Source of the DNA: Elizabethkingia miricola
GTDB lineage: Bacteria; Bacteroidota; Bacteroidia; Flavobacteriales; Weeksellaceae
Length of the DNA stretch: 64,000 bases
NCBI RefSeq assembly: GCF_001675285.1
Contig: NZ_LSGQ01000030.1
Span: 434,001-498,000, forward strand
Direction: 5' to 3'
This document shows, piece after piece, positions 1-7,761 of this stretch. Position numbers and translations under genes: made by a program. A model generated the notes under the pieces. That model worked only from the letters and a program-made list of their open reading frames with translations. It was not told the origin of the DNA and did no database searches. The first letter of the stretch is position 1. The number at the start of each line of letters is the position of its first letter.

Positions 1-29
1 CACAAAATCCTATTGAAATTGGTTTGTAA
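1..29 (+). CDS. GLPGLI family protein, C-terminal end only
   Basis: The first bases read in frame as QNPIEIGL followed by TAA (27-29). The two complete GLPGLI genes downstream end in the closely similar tails NNPIELY and NNPIELN. This is therefore most likely the last codons of a third tandem GLPGLI gene whose body lies outside the window. Only eight residues are visible, so the assignment rests on the shared tail and the position. Confidence 0.6.
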
Positions 30-79
30 ATTTTTAATAGATTTAACATCATATTTATCACCATGTTAAAACTATTACT

Positions 80-901
80 ATGAAAACCTTACAATTATTC
101 ATTTTTTGTATTAGTACACTTTATTTCACACAAAACATCCGGTTTGTTTATCAGGTTCAGATGAAAACAGATTCAACCAAACGGGATCAGGTAAAATCTG
201 AACTTGCTAATCTGGATATAGACAAAACAAATTCTGTGTTTTATGCTGCAAAAGCCATTCTACGGGATTCCATAATGGAAGCAAATGAAAAAAGTCGAAT
301 AGGTTACTTAACCGAAGAGCAGGCTAAGATGATGATATCGAATATTGGTTATCGAATCAATAAAAATTATAGGAAACAGGACATATCTTTTATTTCGGCA
401 GTTGCCGGAGACAACTTTATATATAATGAGTTGAAACCCTTTAATTGGAAAATAACCACAGAAACAAAAAAGATTGGTGCTTATAATACCCAAAAAGCTC
501 AGACACAATATGCCGGGAGAATATGGTATGCATGGTTTACTACCGAAATTCCTTTTCAGGATGGGCCTTATAAATTTTGCGGCCTGCCTGGGCTTATTGT
601 AAAAGCGGAAGATTCGAAAGGAGATTACCAGTTCGAACTCATAGAAACCAGAAAAATCTCTGATTTATATGAATCATCTACTTTATGGAAAAAGCCGATT
701 AAAGTAAAAAAAGAAGAATTTCTTAAAGCATACAAAAGATTCAATGCGAATCCTATTGCTTTTCGTCCGCCACCACCAGTAAGCGTCAATGAAACGTCAC
801 ATAAATTAGATTCAGACTCTGATACCAATGCCGACAAAAAATACAGAGATGAAGTAACCAAAAGAGCAAACAGTTTCAATAACCCTATTGAGCTTTATTA
901 A
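80..901 (+). CDS. GLPGLI family secreted protein
   Basis: A 273-residue protein of the GLPGLI (Porph_ging) family, a Bacteroidetes group of exported proteins with no established biochemical role. Residues 1-18 form a signal peptide. The family signature GLPGLI lies at about residues 168-173, just after the conserved stretch WYAWFTTEIPFQDGPYKF, and is followed by the usual KAED. The tail is charged and ends NNPIELY. It is the second of three tandem paralogues, with 67 bases to the next. Family membership is clear and function is unknown. Confidence 0.9.
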   Translation: MKTLQLFIFCISTLYFTQNIRFVYQVQMKTDSTKRDQVKSELANLDIDKTNSVFYAAKAILRDSIMEANEKSRIGYLTEEQAKMMISNIGYRINKNYRKQDISFISAVAGDNFIYNELKPFNWKITTETKKIGAYNTQKAQTQYAGRIWYAWFTTEIPFQDGPYKFCGLPGLIVKAEDSKGDYQFELIETRKISDLYESSTLWKKPIKVKKEEFLKAYKRFNANPIAFRPPPPVSVNETSHKLDSDSDTNADKKYRDEVTKRANSFNNPIELY

Positions 902-968
902 ATATTTTTTCGTTGTCATTTTTAACATTATATCTTTTTTACAATCCAAAAAGACAGAAATAATTACA

Positions 969-1778
969 ATGAAAGTATTCAAACTATTACCAATATTTAT
1001 TGTTTCTCTTGCATTTTCGCAGAGTACAAGGTTTGTATATCAGGTAAGCATGAAGCCTGATGCTACAAATAAAGGGGACATTAAAACAGAACAGGCCAAT
1101 CTGGATGTAACACCACAAGGATCTATATTCTACAGTGCCAAAACAATACAGAGAGATTCTATAATGGATCGTATGCGCCAGACAAGAAATTTTGACCGTA
1201 CTCAGATGCAGGACCTGCGCTCTGCTATTAATTACATTATTGAAAAGGATTATCCAAAACAAAGTATAACTCTTAAAAACAGAATTGGCAGAGATCAGTA
1301 TTCTTATTCTGAAACTCAACCTTTCCAGTGGAAAATACTAAATGAAACTGCTAAAATCGGGGAGTACAACACCCAGAAAGCAGAAACACAATATGGAGGA
1401 AGAACATGGTATGCATGGTTTACAACAGAAGTTCCATTTCAGGACGGACCTTATAAATTTAGTGGATTGCCAGGTCTTATTGTAAAAGCTGAAGACAGCA
1501 ATGAAGATTATTCTTTTGACCTTATGCAGACTAAAAAAATTGCAGAGCCATATGCTATTCAAAACAGAGGCGGCCAAGTAATAACGGTAAAAAAAGCTGA
1601 TTACCTGAAAATGGAAAAAAGATTCCAGGACGATCCCGGGTCTTTCTTTACCAATAATTCAGGTGGTGGAGGTGGAAACGGCCGAAGAATGAATATGGAT
1701 CCTCAGCGGATGAAACAAATGCAGGACCGTTTTAAAGAAAAACAGAAAAAGAACAATAATCCTATTGAACTAAATTAA
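969..1778 (+). CDS. GLPGLI family secreted protein
   Basis: A 269-residue paralogue of the preceding gene. I chose the ATG at 969 because it gives a clean signal peptide (MKVFKLLPIFIVSLAFSQ). The reading frame extends back to 888, which would overlap the previous gene and add a non-signal N-terminus. The WYAWFTTEVPFQDGPYKF block is present and GLPGLI lies at about residues 166-171. The last 45 residues are low complexity: a run of five glycines, then a Met/Gln/Lys-rich segment ending NNPIELN. A strong terminator follows directly. Function is unknown. Confidence 0.88.
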   Translation: MKVFKLLPIFIVSLAFSQSTRFVYQVSMKPDATNKGDIKTEQANLDVTPQGSIFYSAKTIQRDSIMDRMRQTRNFDRTQMQDLRSAINYIIEKDYPKQSITLKNRIGRDQYSYSETQPFQWKILNETAKIGEYNTQKAETQYGGRTWYAWFTTEVPFQDGPYKFSGLPGLIVKAEDSNEDYSFDLMQTKKIAEPYAIQNRGGQVITVKKADYLKMEKRFQDDPGSFFTNNSGGGGGNGRRMNMDPQRMKQMQDRFKEKQKKNNNPIELN

Positions 1779-1806
1779 AAAAGAGCGCCTACCGGCGCTC
1801 TTTTTA
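1777..1806 (+). terminator. Bidirectional intrinsic terminator
   Basis: GAGCGCC (1783-1789) and GGCGCTC (1794-1800) form a 7-bp GC-rich stem with a TACC loop. It is flanked by an A-run on the left and a T-run on the right. It lies between the convergent GLPGLI and L,D-transpeptidase genes and should serve both. Confidence 0.9.
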
Positions 1807-2601
1807 GTTATTTGCTAAACTTGATTTTTCCATGTTTAGGTTCTCAACAGGAGTTTTCAACCACTGTGAAGAAGCAAGATAGTTCTGATCTGGATAATAA
1901 ATAAACAGTATGTTTTTTTCTTTTATTGCATCAATAAGAGAAGCAGCTATATCCCTTGGCACAGCCGGACAGCCCCAGCTTCTTCCTATGCGCTTGTGCT
2001 GTATTGCAAATGCTTCGTTAACATAATCTGCACCATGCATTACGATTGCTCTTTTATACGCAGCATCATTATAGCCTGCATCTAATCCTTCTAATTTCAG
2101 AGAATATCCATTATCGCCTTCATAGGTGTTTTCGGTTGTGTAAAAACCTAAGCTGCTCTGATGTGAACTTTCTCTGTTTGAAAACTTTTCTGCAAACTCT
2201 TCTCCGGTACCTTTTCCATGTGCCACTAAAGAGTTGAAAATAATTTTCTTCTCTTTTACGTCAATTACCCATAATCTTTTCAGATTGGACGACAGACTAA
2301 AATCGCAGATTGTTAAAAGGTTACTGTTTTCAGGCACTTTTCCTGCCTTTTTAAGATTTACATATCCAAGATACGCTTTTTCGAAAACTGTTTCTGATAA
2401 TTTGTTGAAGCCGGTAAAGTCAATTGCCTCGTACAATATTGAGGAGGAAGAGACAGCTTCATGTTTTGTTTCTGTTTTTTTTACTGTCACAGCAACGTCT
2501 TTCTTTACCAAAGATCTTGATTCCTCAAAATTGGTATCGTTGACAAAAAAAGAGGTTGACACAACATAAACAGAAATTAATGAAATGATTAATTTCTTCA
2601 T
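1804..2601 (-). CDS. Murein L,D-transpeptidase catalytic-domain protein (YkuD_2 type)
   Basis: A 265-residue exported protein. After an N-terminal hydrophobic signal segment and a linker, the C-terminal half carries the catalytic signature: His189 in MHG and Cys211 in SWGCPAVP. This matches the HG...S-x-GC motif of L,D-transpeptidase-fold enzymes that form 3-3 crosslinks or attach proteins to peptidoglycan. The domain best fits the Bacteroidetes YkuD_2-like family rather than classical YkuD. The gene is monocistronic between a terminator and its own promoter. Its promoter-leader closely resembles that of the NlpC/P60 gene at 41.7-42.4 kb, which suggests shared control of wall enzymes. Confidence 0.85.
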   Translation of the reverse strand: MKKLIISLISVYVVSTSFFVNDTNFEESRSLVKKDVAVTVKKTETKHEAVSSSSILYEAIDFTGFNKLSETVFEKAYLGYVNLKKAGKVPENSNLLTICDFSLSSNLKRLWVIDVKEKKIIFNSLVAHGKGTGEEFAEKFSNRESSHQSSLGFYTTENTYEGDNGYSLKLEGLDAGYNDAAYKRAIVMHGADYVNEAFAIQHKRIGRSWGCPAVPRDIAASLIDAIKEKNILFIYYPDQNYLASSQWLKTPVENLNMEKSSLANN

Positions 2602-2620
2602 GTAATACTATTTAAGATGT

Positions 2621-2649
2621 CTTTTTTGAAAATTGCTTCGGCAAAATTA
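2621..2649 (-). promoter_or_regulatory. Promoter -7 box and conserved leader of the L,D-transpeptidase gene
   Basis: On the minus strand a TAATTTTG box (2642-2649) fits the Bacteroidetes TAnnTTTG consensus. It is followed two bases later by GAAGCAATTTTC and an A-run (2622-2639). The same leader motif follows the -7 box of the NlpC/P60 gene at 42415-42442. No convincing -33 element was seen. Confidence 0.55.
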
Positions 2650-2707
2650 GAACAAATTCAATATCAACACCTTAAATAGACACAAGTTTAACTTTATTTA
2701 AGAAACT

Positions 2708-3250
2708 TTAACGCTGAGATTCACTATCCGGAACAAAATCCAGACTAACAGAATTCATACAATAGCGTACTCCTGTAGGCTCCGGTCCATCATTAAAAAC
2801 ATGACCCAAATGAGAGTCACATCTGCCACAAACAACCTCTATTCTTTCCATTCCGTGGGAGGAATCTCTTTTATACTTCACAGCATCTTTTTCAGATTGA
2901 AAGAAGCTAGGCCATCCGCAAGTACTTGCAAATTTTGAAGATGAGCGAAAAAGATGATTTCCACATACAGCACAGTAATATTCTCCTAGTTCATCTGTTT
3001 CATTATATTTCCCGGTAAAAGGACGCTCTGTCGCCGCCTCTCTGGCAACCGCATAAAGATCCGGAGACAATATCTTTTTCCACTCCTCATTGGAAACATT
3101 TAGTTTCGTTTTATCTGTTCTGGAGTAGTATGGATTGTTTTTTGATGTTTCTGTATTCATAGAATTGGTTTTAACAGGCACTTTCATTTCTGAGCATTGT
3201 AATAATAAACTCAGAATGCATAGATTAAAAATAAGGTGCCAGGTTTTCAT
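2708..3250 (-). CDS. msrB: Peptide-methionine (R)-S-oxide reductase MsrB, lipoprotein
   Basis: A 180-residue MsrB, which reduces methionine-R-sulfoxide in oxidised proteins. Zinc-binding pairs are CAVC (93, 96) and CGRC (141, 144). The catalytic Cys164 lies in RYCMNS. Cys111 in CGWPSF sits where many MsrBs have a resolving cysteine. The first 19 residues form a lipoprotein signal (LSLLLQC), so the enzyme should be anchored in the envelope, unlike cytosolic MsrB. The gene is divergent from the DUF445 gene with only 26 bases between start codons. Its -7 box lies four bases from the ATG, suggesting a leaderless transcript. Confidence 0.93.
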   Translation of the reverse strand: MKTWHLIFNLCILSLLLQCSEMKVPVKTNSMNTETSKNNPYYSRTDKTKLNVSNEEWKKILSPDLYAVAREAATERPFTGKYNETDELGEYYCAVCGNHLFRSSSKFASTCGWPSFFQSEKDAVKYKRDSSHGMERIEVVCGRCDSHLGHVFNDGPEPTGVRYCMNSVSLDFVPDSESQR

Positions 3251-3254
3251 ATTT

Positions 3255-3271
3255 CAAATTTACTAAATTTG
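3255..3271. promoter_or_regulatory. Back-to-back divergent -7 boxes for msrB and the DUF445 gene
   Basis: TAAATTTG on the minus strand (3255-3262) and TAAATTTG on the plus strand (3264-3271) form a near-palindrome inside the 26-base gap. Each box ends 4-5 bases before its start codon (3250 minus, 3277 plus). With the usual spacing from box to transcription start, both mRNAs would begin at or next to the ATG. -33 elements would lie inside the opposite gene and none is clear. Confidence 0.6.
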
Positions 3272-3276
3272 TTCAG

Positions 3277-4518
3277 ATGACAGAATCACAAAAAAGAAAA
3301 CAACTCTTTAAGTACAAAGCTCTGGCTACCGGATTATTTCTTCTGATGGCCTGTATCTTTATAACAACAACCGTACTACAGAAGCAATATACCTCTCATT
3401 GGATCGGTTATATACATGCATTTTCCGAAGCAGCCATGGTGGGTGCTCTTGCAGACTGGTTTGCCGTTACGGCACTATTTCATTATCCTATGGGTATAAA
3501 AATACCACATACCAATCTAATTGAAAACAGTAAACAGAAAATTGGAGATAACCTGGGTAATTTTGTAGTCGAAAATTTTGCTTCTGCGGAAAATATCCGT
3601 CCATATATAGAAAAAATAAAGGTAACCGGTTTTCTAAGTGAATGGCTTTTAAAAGAAAAGAATCAGGAAGTACTGGTTAAAGAAATTGCTGTTTTACTGA
3701 AAAATGCCATCTCCCAGTTTCAGGATCCGGATATCATCGGCTTTATTGCCGGAAAAATAAAAGAGGCTGGAGAAAATTTAAAGATCAATCATATCCTTTC
3801 TAATGGTATTTTCTATCTTTTGGAGAAAGGTGAACAGCAGGCAATTATAACCTTTCTGTCCTCAAAAATTAAGAATTACATCCTTGAAAATGACGAATTG
3901 ATACGCGACAAAGTGCACCAGAACAGTTATTCGCTGGTTCCAAAATTTGTTGATAATAAGATAGCAAACAAGATCACGACAGGACTGGCCAGTTTTTTTG
4001 AAGATATAGAAAACAACCCTGATCATAAGGTAAGAAATAAAATTTCAGACAGTATCTATCAATTTGCAAACGAAATAAAAACCTCTGATCGATGGGAAAG
4101 CGAACTGAGCAAAATAAAAGCATCTATCCTGAATGAGGATAAATTAAATGATTACGCTACAGATATATGGCTTTCTTTGAAGAAAACATTGATGTCCGAG
4201 CTGGACAATGATCATTCAGCGCTAAAACAATATGCTCAGAAAAACATACGCCAGTTTGCAGAGGACCTGAACCAAAATGAATCACAGCAAAACAAAATAG
4301 ATCAGTGGATCCGTTTTAACGCCTACAGACTCATTCTAAAAAATACAGGAAAGGTTTCAGAACTTATCAGTACTACTGTTGGCAACTGGGAAGGCAAGGA
4401 ACTCAGTCGGAAATTAGAACTAGAAGTGGGTAAAGACCTTCAGTTTATCAGGATCAACGGAACCATAGTCGGCGGATTAGTTGGGCTTATTATATATACC
4501 CTTGCCGCTTTTATTTAA
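3277..4518 (+). CDS. DUF445 family membrane protein
   Basis: A 413-residue protein of the DUF445 (YheB/YjiN-like) family, of unknown function. A transmembrane segment lies at about residues 13-34, followed by the family-typical stretch with ADWFAVTALF and IPHTNLIENSKQKIG. A long helical middle region follows, and a second hydrophobic segment ends the protein (GTIVGGLVGLIIYTLAAF). The topology suggests a membrane-anchored protein with a large coiled domain. A TAAATTTG box five bases upstream of the ATG suggests a leaderless mRNA. Function cannot be inferred from the context. Confidence 0.85.
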   Translation: MTESQKRKQLFKYKALATGLFLLMACIFITTTVLQKQYTSHWIGYIHAFSEAAMVGALADWFAVTALFHYPMGIKIPHTNLIENSKQKIGDNLGNFVVENFASAENIRPYIEKIKVTGFLSEWLLKEKNQEVLVKEIAVLLKNAISQFQDPDIIGFIAGKIKEAGENLKINHILSNGIFYLLEKGEQQAIITFLSSKIKNYILENDELIRDKVHQNSYSLVPKFVDNKIANKITTGLASFFEDIENNPDHKVRNKISDSIYQFANEIKTSDRWESELSKIKASILNEDKLNDYATDIWLSLKKTLMSELDNDHSALKQYAQKNIRQFAEDLNQNESQQNKIDQWIRFNAYRLILKNTGKVSELISTTVGNWEGKELSRKLELEVGKDLQFIRINGTIVGGLVGLIIYTLAAFI

Positions 4519-4848
4519 CCATTAATCGACAAAAACAATCATTGAATTTATTTCAATAATTTATATGAATAATTATCCAACAATTCAATTTCACTGTTTA
4601 GCTTTAAAAATTAGATAATAAAACTAACATAATACTAGTTTTACCATAAATATATTTAAGCTTTTTCAATTCAAATTTTAACGTCATAACTGTAAAAAGT
4701 AAAAAGATTCATACTTACAATAAATAAATAGATTAACTTTTTTCTTATTTAACAAATCATTAAATTTTATTCCTACATTCGTTAACATTGTGTTAATATA
4801 AAATTGACACAAGAAGTTATTAGTCCAAATTATAAAATTTAAGTTAGT
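4519..4848. other. AT-rich intergenic region upstream of the SusC/SusD pair
   Basis: This stretch of 330 bases holds no credible gene or stable RNA structure. Close to the susC-like gene there is a GTTAAC (4781-4786) followed by TGTTAAT, and a weak -7 candidate TAAAATTG (4799-4806, one mismatch to TAnnTTTG). The promoter for the SusC/SusD pair presumably lies here, but I could not place it firmly. Confidence 0.5.
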
Positions 4849-7749
4849 ATGAAAAAACGATCCATTATGATGGTTCTTTTAGCATCCTCTATTGGCCTAT
4901 ACGCCCAGGAAGGAAAAGCTAAAGATTCTACAAAAACAGCCAATATCCAAGAGGTTGTTATTACTTCTCTGGGTATTAAAAGACAGGCCAGATCACTGAC
5001 CTACTCAGCCCAACAGATAGGAGGAGATGATCTTACTGAAGTTAAAACTCCAAACTTACTCAACTCCATCAACGGAAAAGTCTCCAATGTTCAGATTAAT
5101 AAAACAAATGGAGGTGTTGGAGGTTCTGTAAGAATAGTAATGCGTGGTGATAAATCAACCAGAAATAGTCAGCCTTTATTTGTTATAGACGGTATTCCGA
5201 TTGTAAACAATACGGGAGGTCCAAATGTAGATTATTATGCCGGCATGCCTGATACCGGAGATATAATGAGTACTATAAACCCTGAAGATATTCAGAGTAT
5301 CAACTTTTTAAAAGGAGCTTCCGCTGCGGCTCTGTACGGGGCACAAGGGAGTAATGGTGCTATTCTGATCACAACAAAAAAGGGTGCTGCAGGTAAATCC
5401 GCAATATCATTCACTTCAAGTCTTACATTTGATCAGGTCTATTCTTTACCAAAATTTCAAAACTCTTATCTCCAAACTATTCCTTATAACCCCCAAACCG
5501 GAGATACCGGATCTGCTGAAAGCTGGGGAGCAAAGGGATCTTCCAAAGATTACAGCAAAAAATTCTTCGATACCGGAACAACCTGGACCAATAGTTTAAC
5601 CTTTACTTCAGGAAATGAAAAGTCTACTAATTTCTTTTCAATCGGAAATACAACAAACAAAGGAGTTATACCAACCTCAACTTTCGAACAGTATAATGCA
5701 AGCTTTAGAAATTCAAGTAAATTTCTCGATGACAAGCTAACTTTAGATGCTAATTTAATGGGATCTTTACAGGATTCCAAAAACAGATTAACACCCGGAT
5801 CATATTTTTCCCCTATTGCCAATTTATATTGGTTACCAAGAGGGGTAGATCTTGATAGCTTCCGTGATAATTACTCGTATTTCAACAAAGAACGCTATCT
5901 ACCTGCACAGAACTGGTGGGCTATAAAGCCTGATGGTTCATTTTCTGTTGAATCTCAAAACCCTTACTGGATTCTTAATAAAAATCCGGTTACAACAAAA
6001 AATAAAAACTTCTACGGATCTGCTGCTTTAAGCTATGCCATTAATGACTGGTTAACCGCCAAGATAAGAGGAAATTACAACTGGTACCAATCTGATTCCG
6101 AACGTGACGTCTCTGTTTATTCTCTTCCGGTGGTATTAGGAGGTAATAATAATGGTAAAATATATAAAAATACCATTGAACGAACTACTAAATACGGGGA
6201 TTTCATTCTATTAGGTAGCCCTCACATCAGTGATAATATAAGTTTTGATTTTACTGTCGGGGCAAGTATTTCCGATATAAAAATCTCTACAACTAATCTC
6301 GAAAATAACATGTTTGCCAAGGCCAATGTTTTTGCGCTAAACAATTTAATATGGCCCGGACAAAATGGAAGCGGGCTAAACTATACAATATATAATACAA
6401 GAAGACAGGACCAATCTGTTTTTGCCAGTACAACTTTGGGTTACAAAAAATTAGTTTATGCTGATTTTACGTTCCGTAATGACTGGTCTTCTACATTAGC
6501 AGGCACAGGTAATAATGGCTTCGATTATGAATCTGTAGGTTTAAATGCTATCCTTTCGGATATATTTAAACTACCTGCTGCAATTAATTTCTGGAAAGTC
6601 CGTGGTTCTTATGCAACAGTAGGAAATGCCCTGGATCCCACATCTACAATGCCACAATACCTGTTCAATGCAGGAGCCATTGTCGGGACATTTAGCTCAT
6701 CACCTGTAACGAATCCTGAATTTAGAGAACTCTTTCCTAAACCAGAACTCAACAGAACCTATGAATTTGGTACGGAGTTCAGACTCCTTAAGAATCGTTT
6801 AAGTATTGATTTCACCTATTACAATTCAAACGTTTCTAATCAGTATCTAGTTGGTGTAGATGCAGTTGCTAACTTTGGCGCTGCTACCGGAAAAGTAGAT
6901 ATCAATGCAGGAAAAATTCAGAATACCGGATTTGAATCATCTGTTTCATACGACATTTTTAAAGGTTCTTCTTTTGGCTGGACAGCAACATTTAATGCTT
7001 CTGCCAATAAAAATAAGATCAAAGAGCTACTGCCTACAAAATATTACCCAAATACAGCAATACCTTTTTCACTTGTAGGAGGAGGATACAACAAACTGGT
7101 ATTAGGAGGTTCGTTTGGAGACATCTACGGATTCGGCTTCAAAAGAGATAACCAGGGAAGAATACTGGTAGACAAGGATGGTGTTCCACTAAGAACAGAT
7201 ACTAATCTAAACTATCTGGGCAATCCTAATCCAAAGTTTATTTTAGGATTAAACAACTCTTTTAGCATTGGCAGGCTAAAAGTTGACTTCCTTATCGATG
7301 GCAAGTTTGGAGGTAAAGTATTAGGTATTACCCAGGCTACATTAGATGGCAATGGCGTAAGTAAAGCATCTGGCGATGCACGTGATGCCGGTGGTGTCAC
7401 AATTCCTAACGCTGCCTATGAAAACGGTACTGCCTATACCGGAAAAACCGATGCTGCTAAATACTATACAGCTGTTGGTGGCAGATCTCCTATAGATGAG
7501 GCATATGTTTACAATGCTACTACTATAAGACTGAGACAAGCTTCATTAGCTTATACCTTCAAAACGAATACAAAGTATCTTAGAGACGCTACTGTTAGTG
7601 TGATTGGTACTAATCTATTCTTCTTTTACAAAAAAGCACCTTTCGATCCGGAACAGGTATCTGGTGTTAATCCGGGAGGCGTTGGTATAGACATGCTTGG
7701 AATGCCAATTACAAGATCTATTGGTTTTTCTGTAAAACTTAACTTCTAA
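4849..7749 (+). CDS. SusC/RagA family TonB-linked outer membrane protein
   Basis: A 966-residue outer membrane transporter of the SusC/RagA family, which works with a SusD-like lipoprotein and TonB to import glycans or peptides. A signal peptide (about 1-20) is followed almost directly by a TonB-box-like IQEVVITSLG and the plug domain, with the family signatures LFVIDGIPIVNN and SAAALYGAQGSNGAILITTKKG. The beta-barrel ends in an aromatic C-terminus (VKLNF). The N-terminal carboxypeptidase-regulatory-like domain common in SusC proteins is absent. The SusD partner begins 12 bases downstream. No sigma/anti-sigma pair or hydrolase adjoins, so the substrate is unknown. Confidence 0.95.
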   Translation: MKKRSIMMVLLASSIGLYAQEGKAKDSTKTANIQEVVITSLGIKRQARSLTYSAQQIGGDDLTEVKTPNLLNSINGKVSNVQINKTNGGVGGSVRIVMRGDKSTRNSQPLFVIDGIPIVNNTGGPNVDYYAGMPDTGDIMSTINPEDIQSINFLKGASAAALYGAQGSNGAILITTKKGAAGKSAISFTSSLTFDQVYSLPKFQNSYLQTIPYNPQTGDTGSAESWGAKGSSKDYSKKFFDTGTTWTNSLTFTSGNEKSTNFFSIGNTTNKGVIPTSTFEQYNASFRNSSKFLDDKLTLDANLMGSLQDSKNRLTPGSYFSPIANLYWLPRGVDLDSFRDNYSYFNKERYLPAQNWWAIKPDGSFSVESQNPYWILNKNPVTTKNKNFYGSAALSYAINDWLTAKIRGNYNWYQSDSERDVSVYSLPVVLGGNNNGKIYKNTIERTTKYGDFILLGSPHISDNISFDFTVGASISDIKISTTNLENNMFAKANVFALNNLIWPGQNGSGLNYTIYNTRRQDQSVFASTTLGYKKLVYADFTFRNDWSSTLAGTGNNGFDYESVGLNAILSDIFKLPAAINFWKVRGSYATVGNALDPTSTMPQYLFNAGAIVGTFSSSPVTNPEFRELFPKPELNRTYEFGTEFRLLKNRLSIDFTYYNSNVSNQYLVGVDAVANFGAATGKVDINAGKIQNTGFESSVSYDIFKGSSFGWTATFNASANKNKIKELLPTKYYPNTAIPFSLVGGGYNKLVLGGSFGDIYGFGFKRDNQGRILVDKDGVPLRTDTNLNYLGNPNPKFILGLNNSFSIGRLKVDFLIDGKFGGKVLGITQATLDGNGVSKASGDARDAGGVTIPNAAYENGTAYTGKTDAAKYYTAVGGRSPIDEAYVYNATTIRLRQASLAYTFKTNTKYLRDATVSVIGTNLFFFYKKAPFDPEQVSGVNPGGVGIDMLGMPITRSIGFSVKLNF

Positions 7750-7761
7750 ATTTGAGAAACA

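Noticed and set aside
888-968. N-terminal extension of the second GLPGLI protein
   Set aside because: It would overlap the preceding gene and places the true signal peptide 27 residues inside the protein. The ATG at 969 gives a normal export signal.
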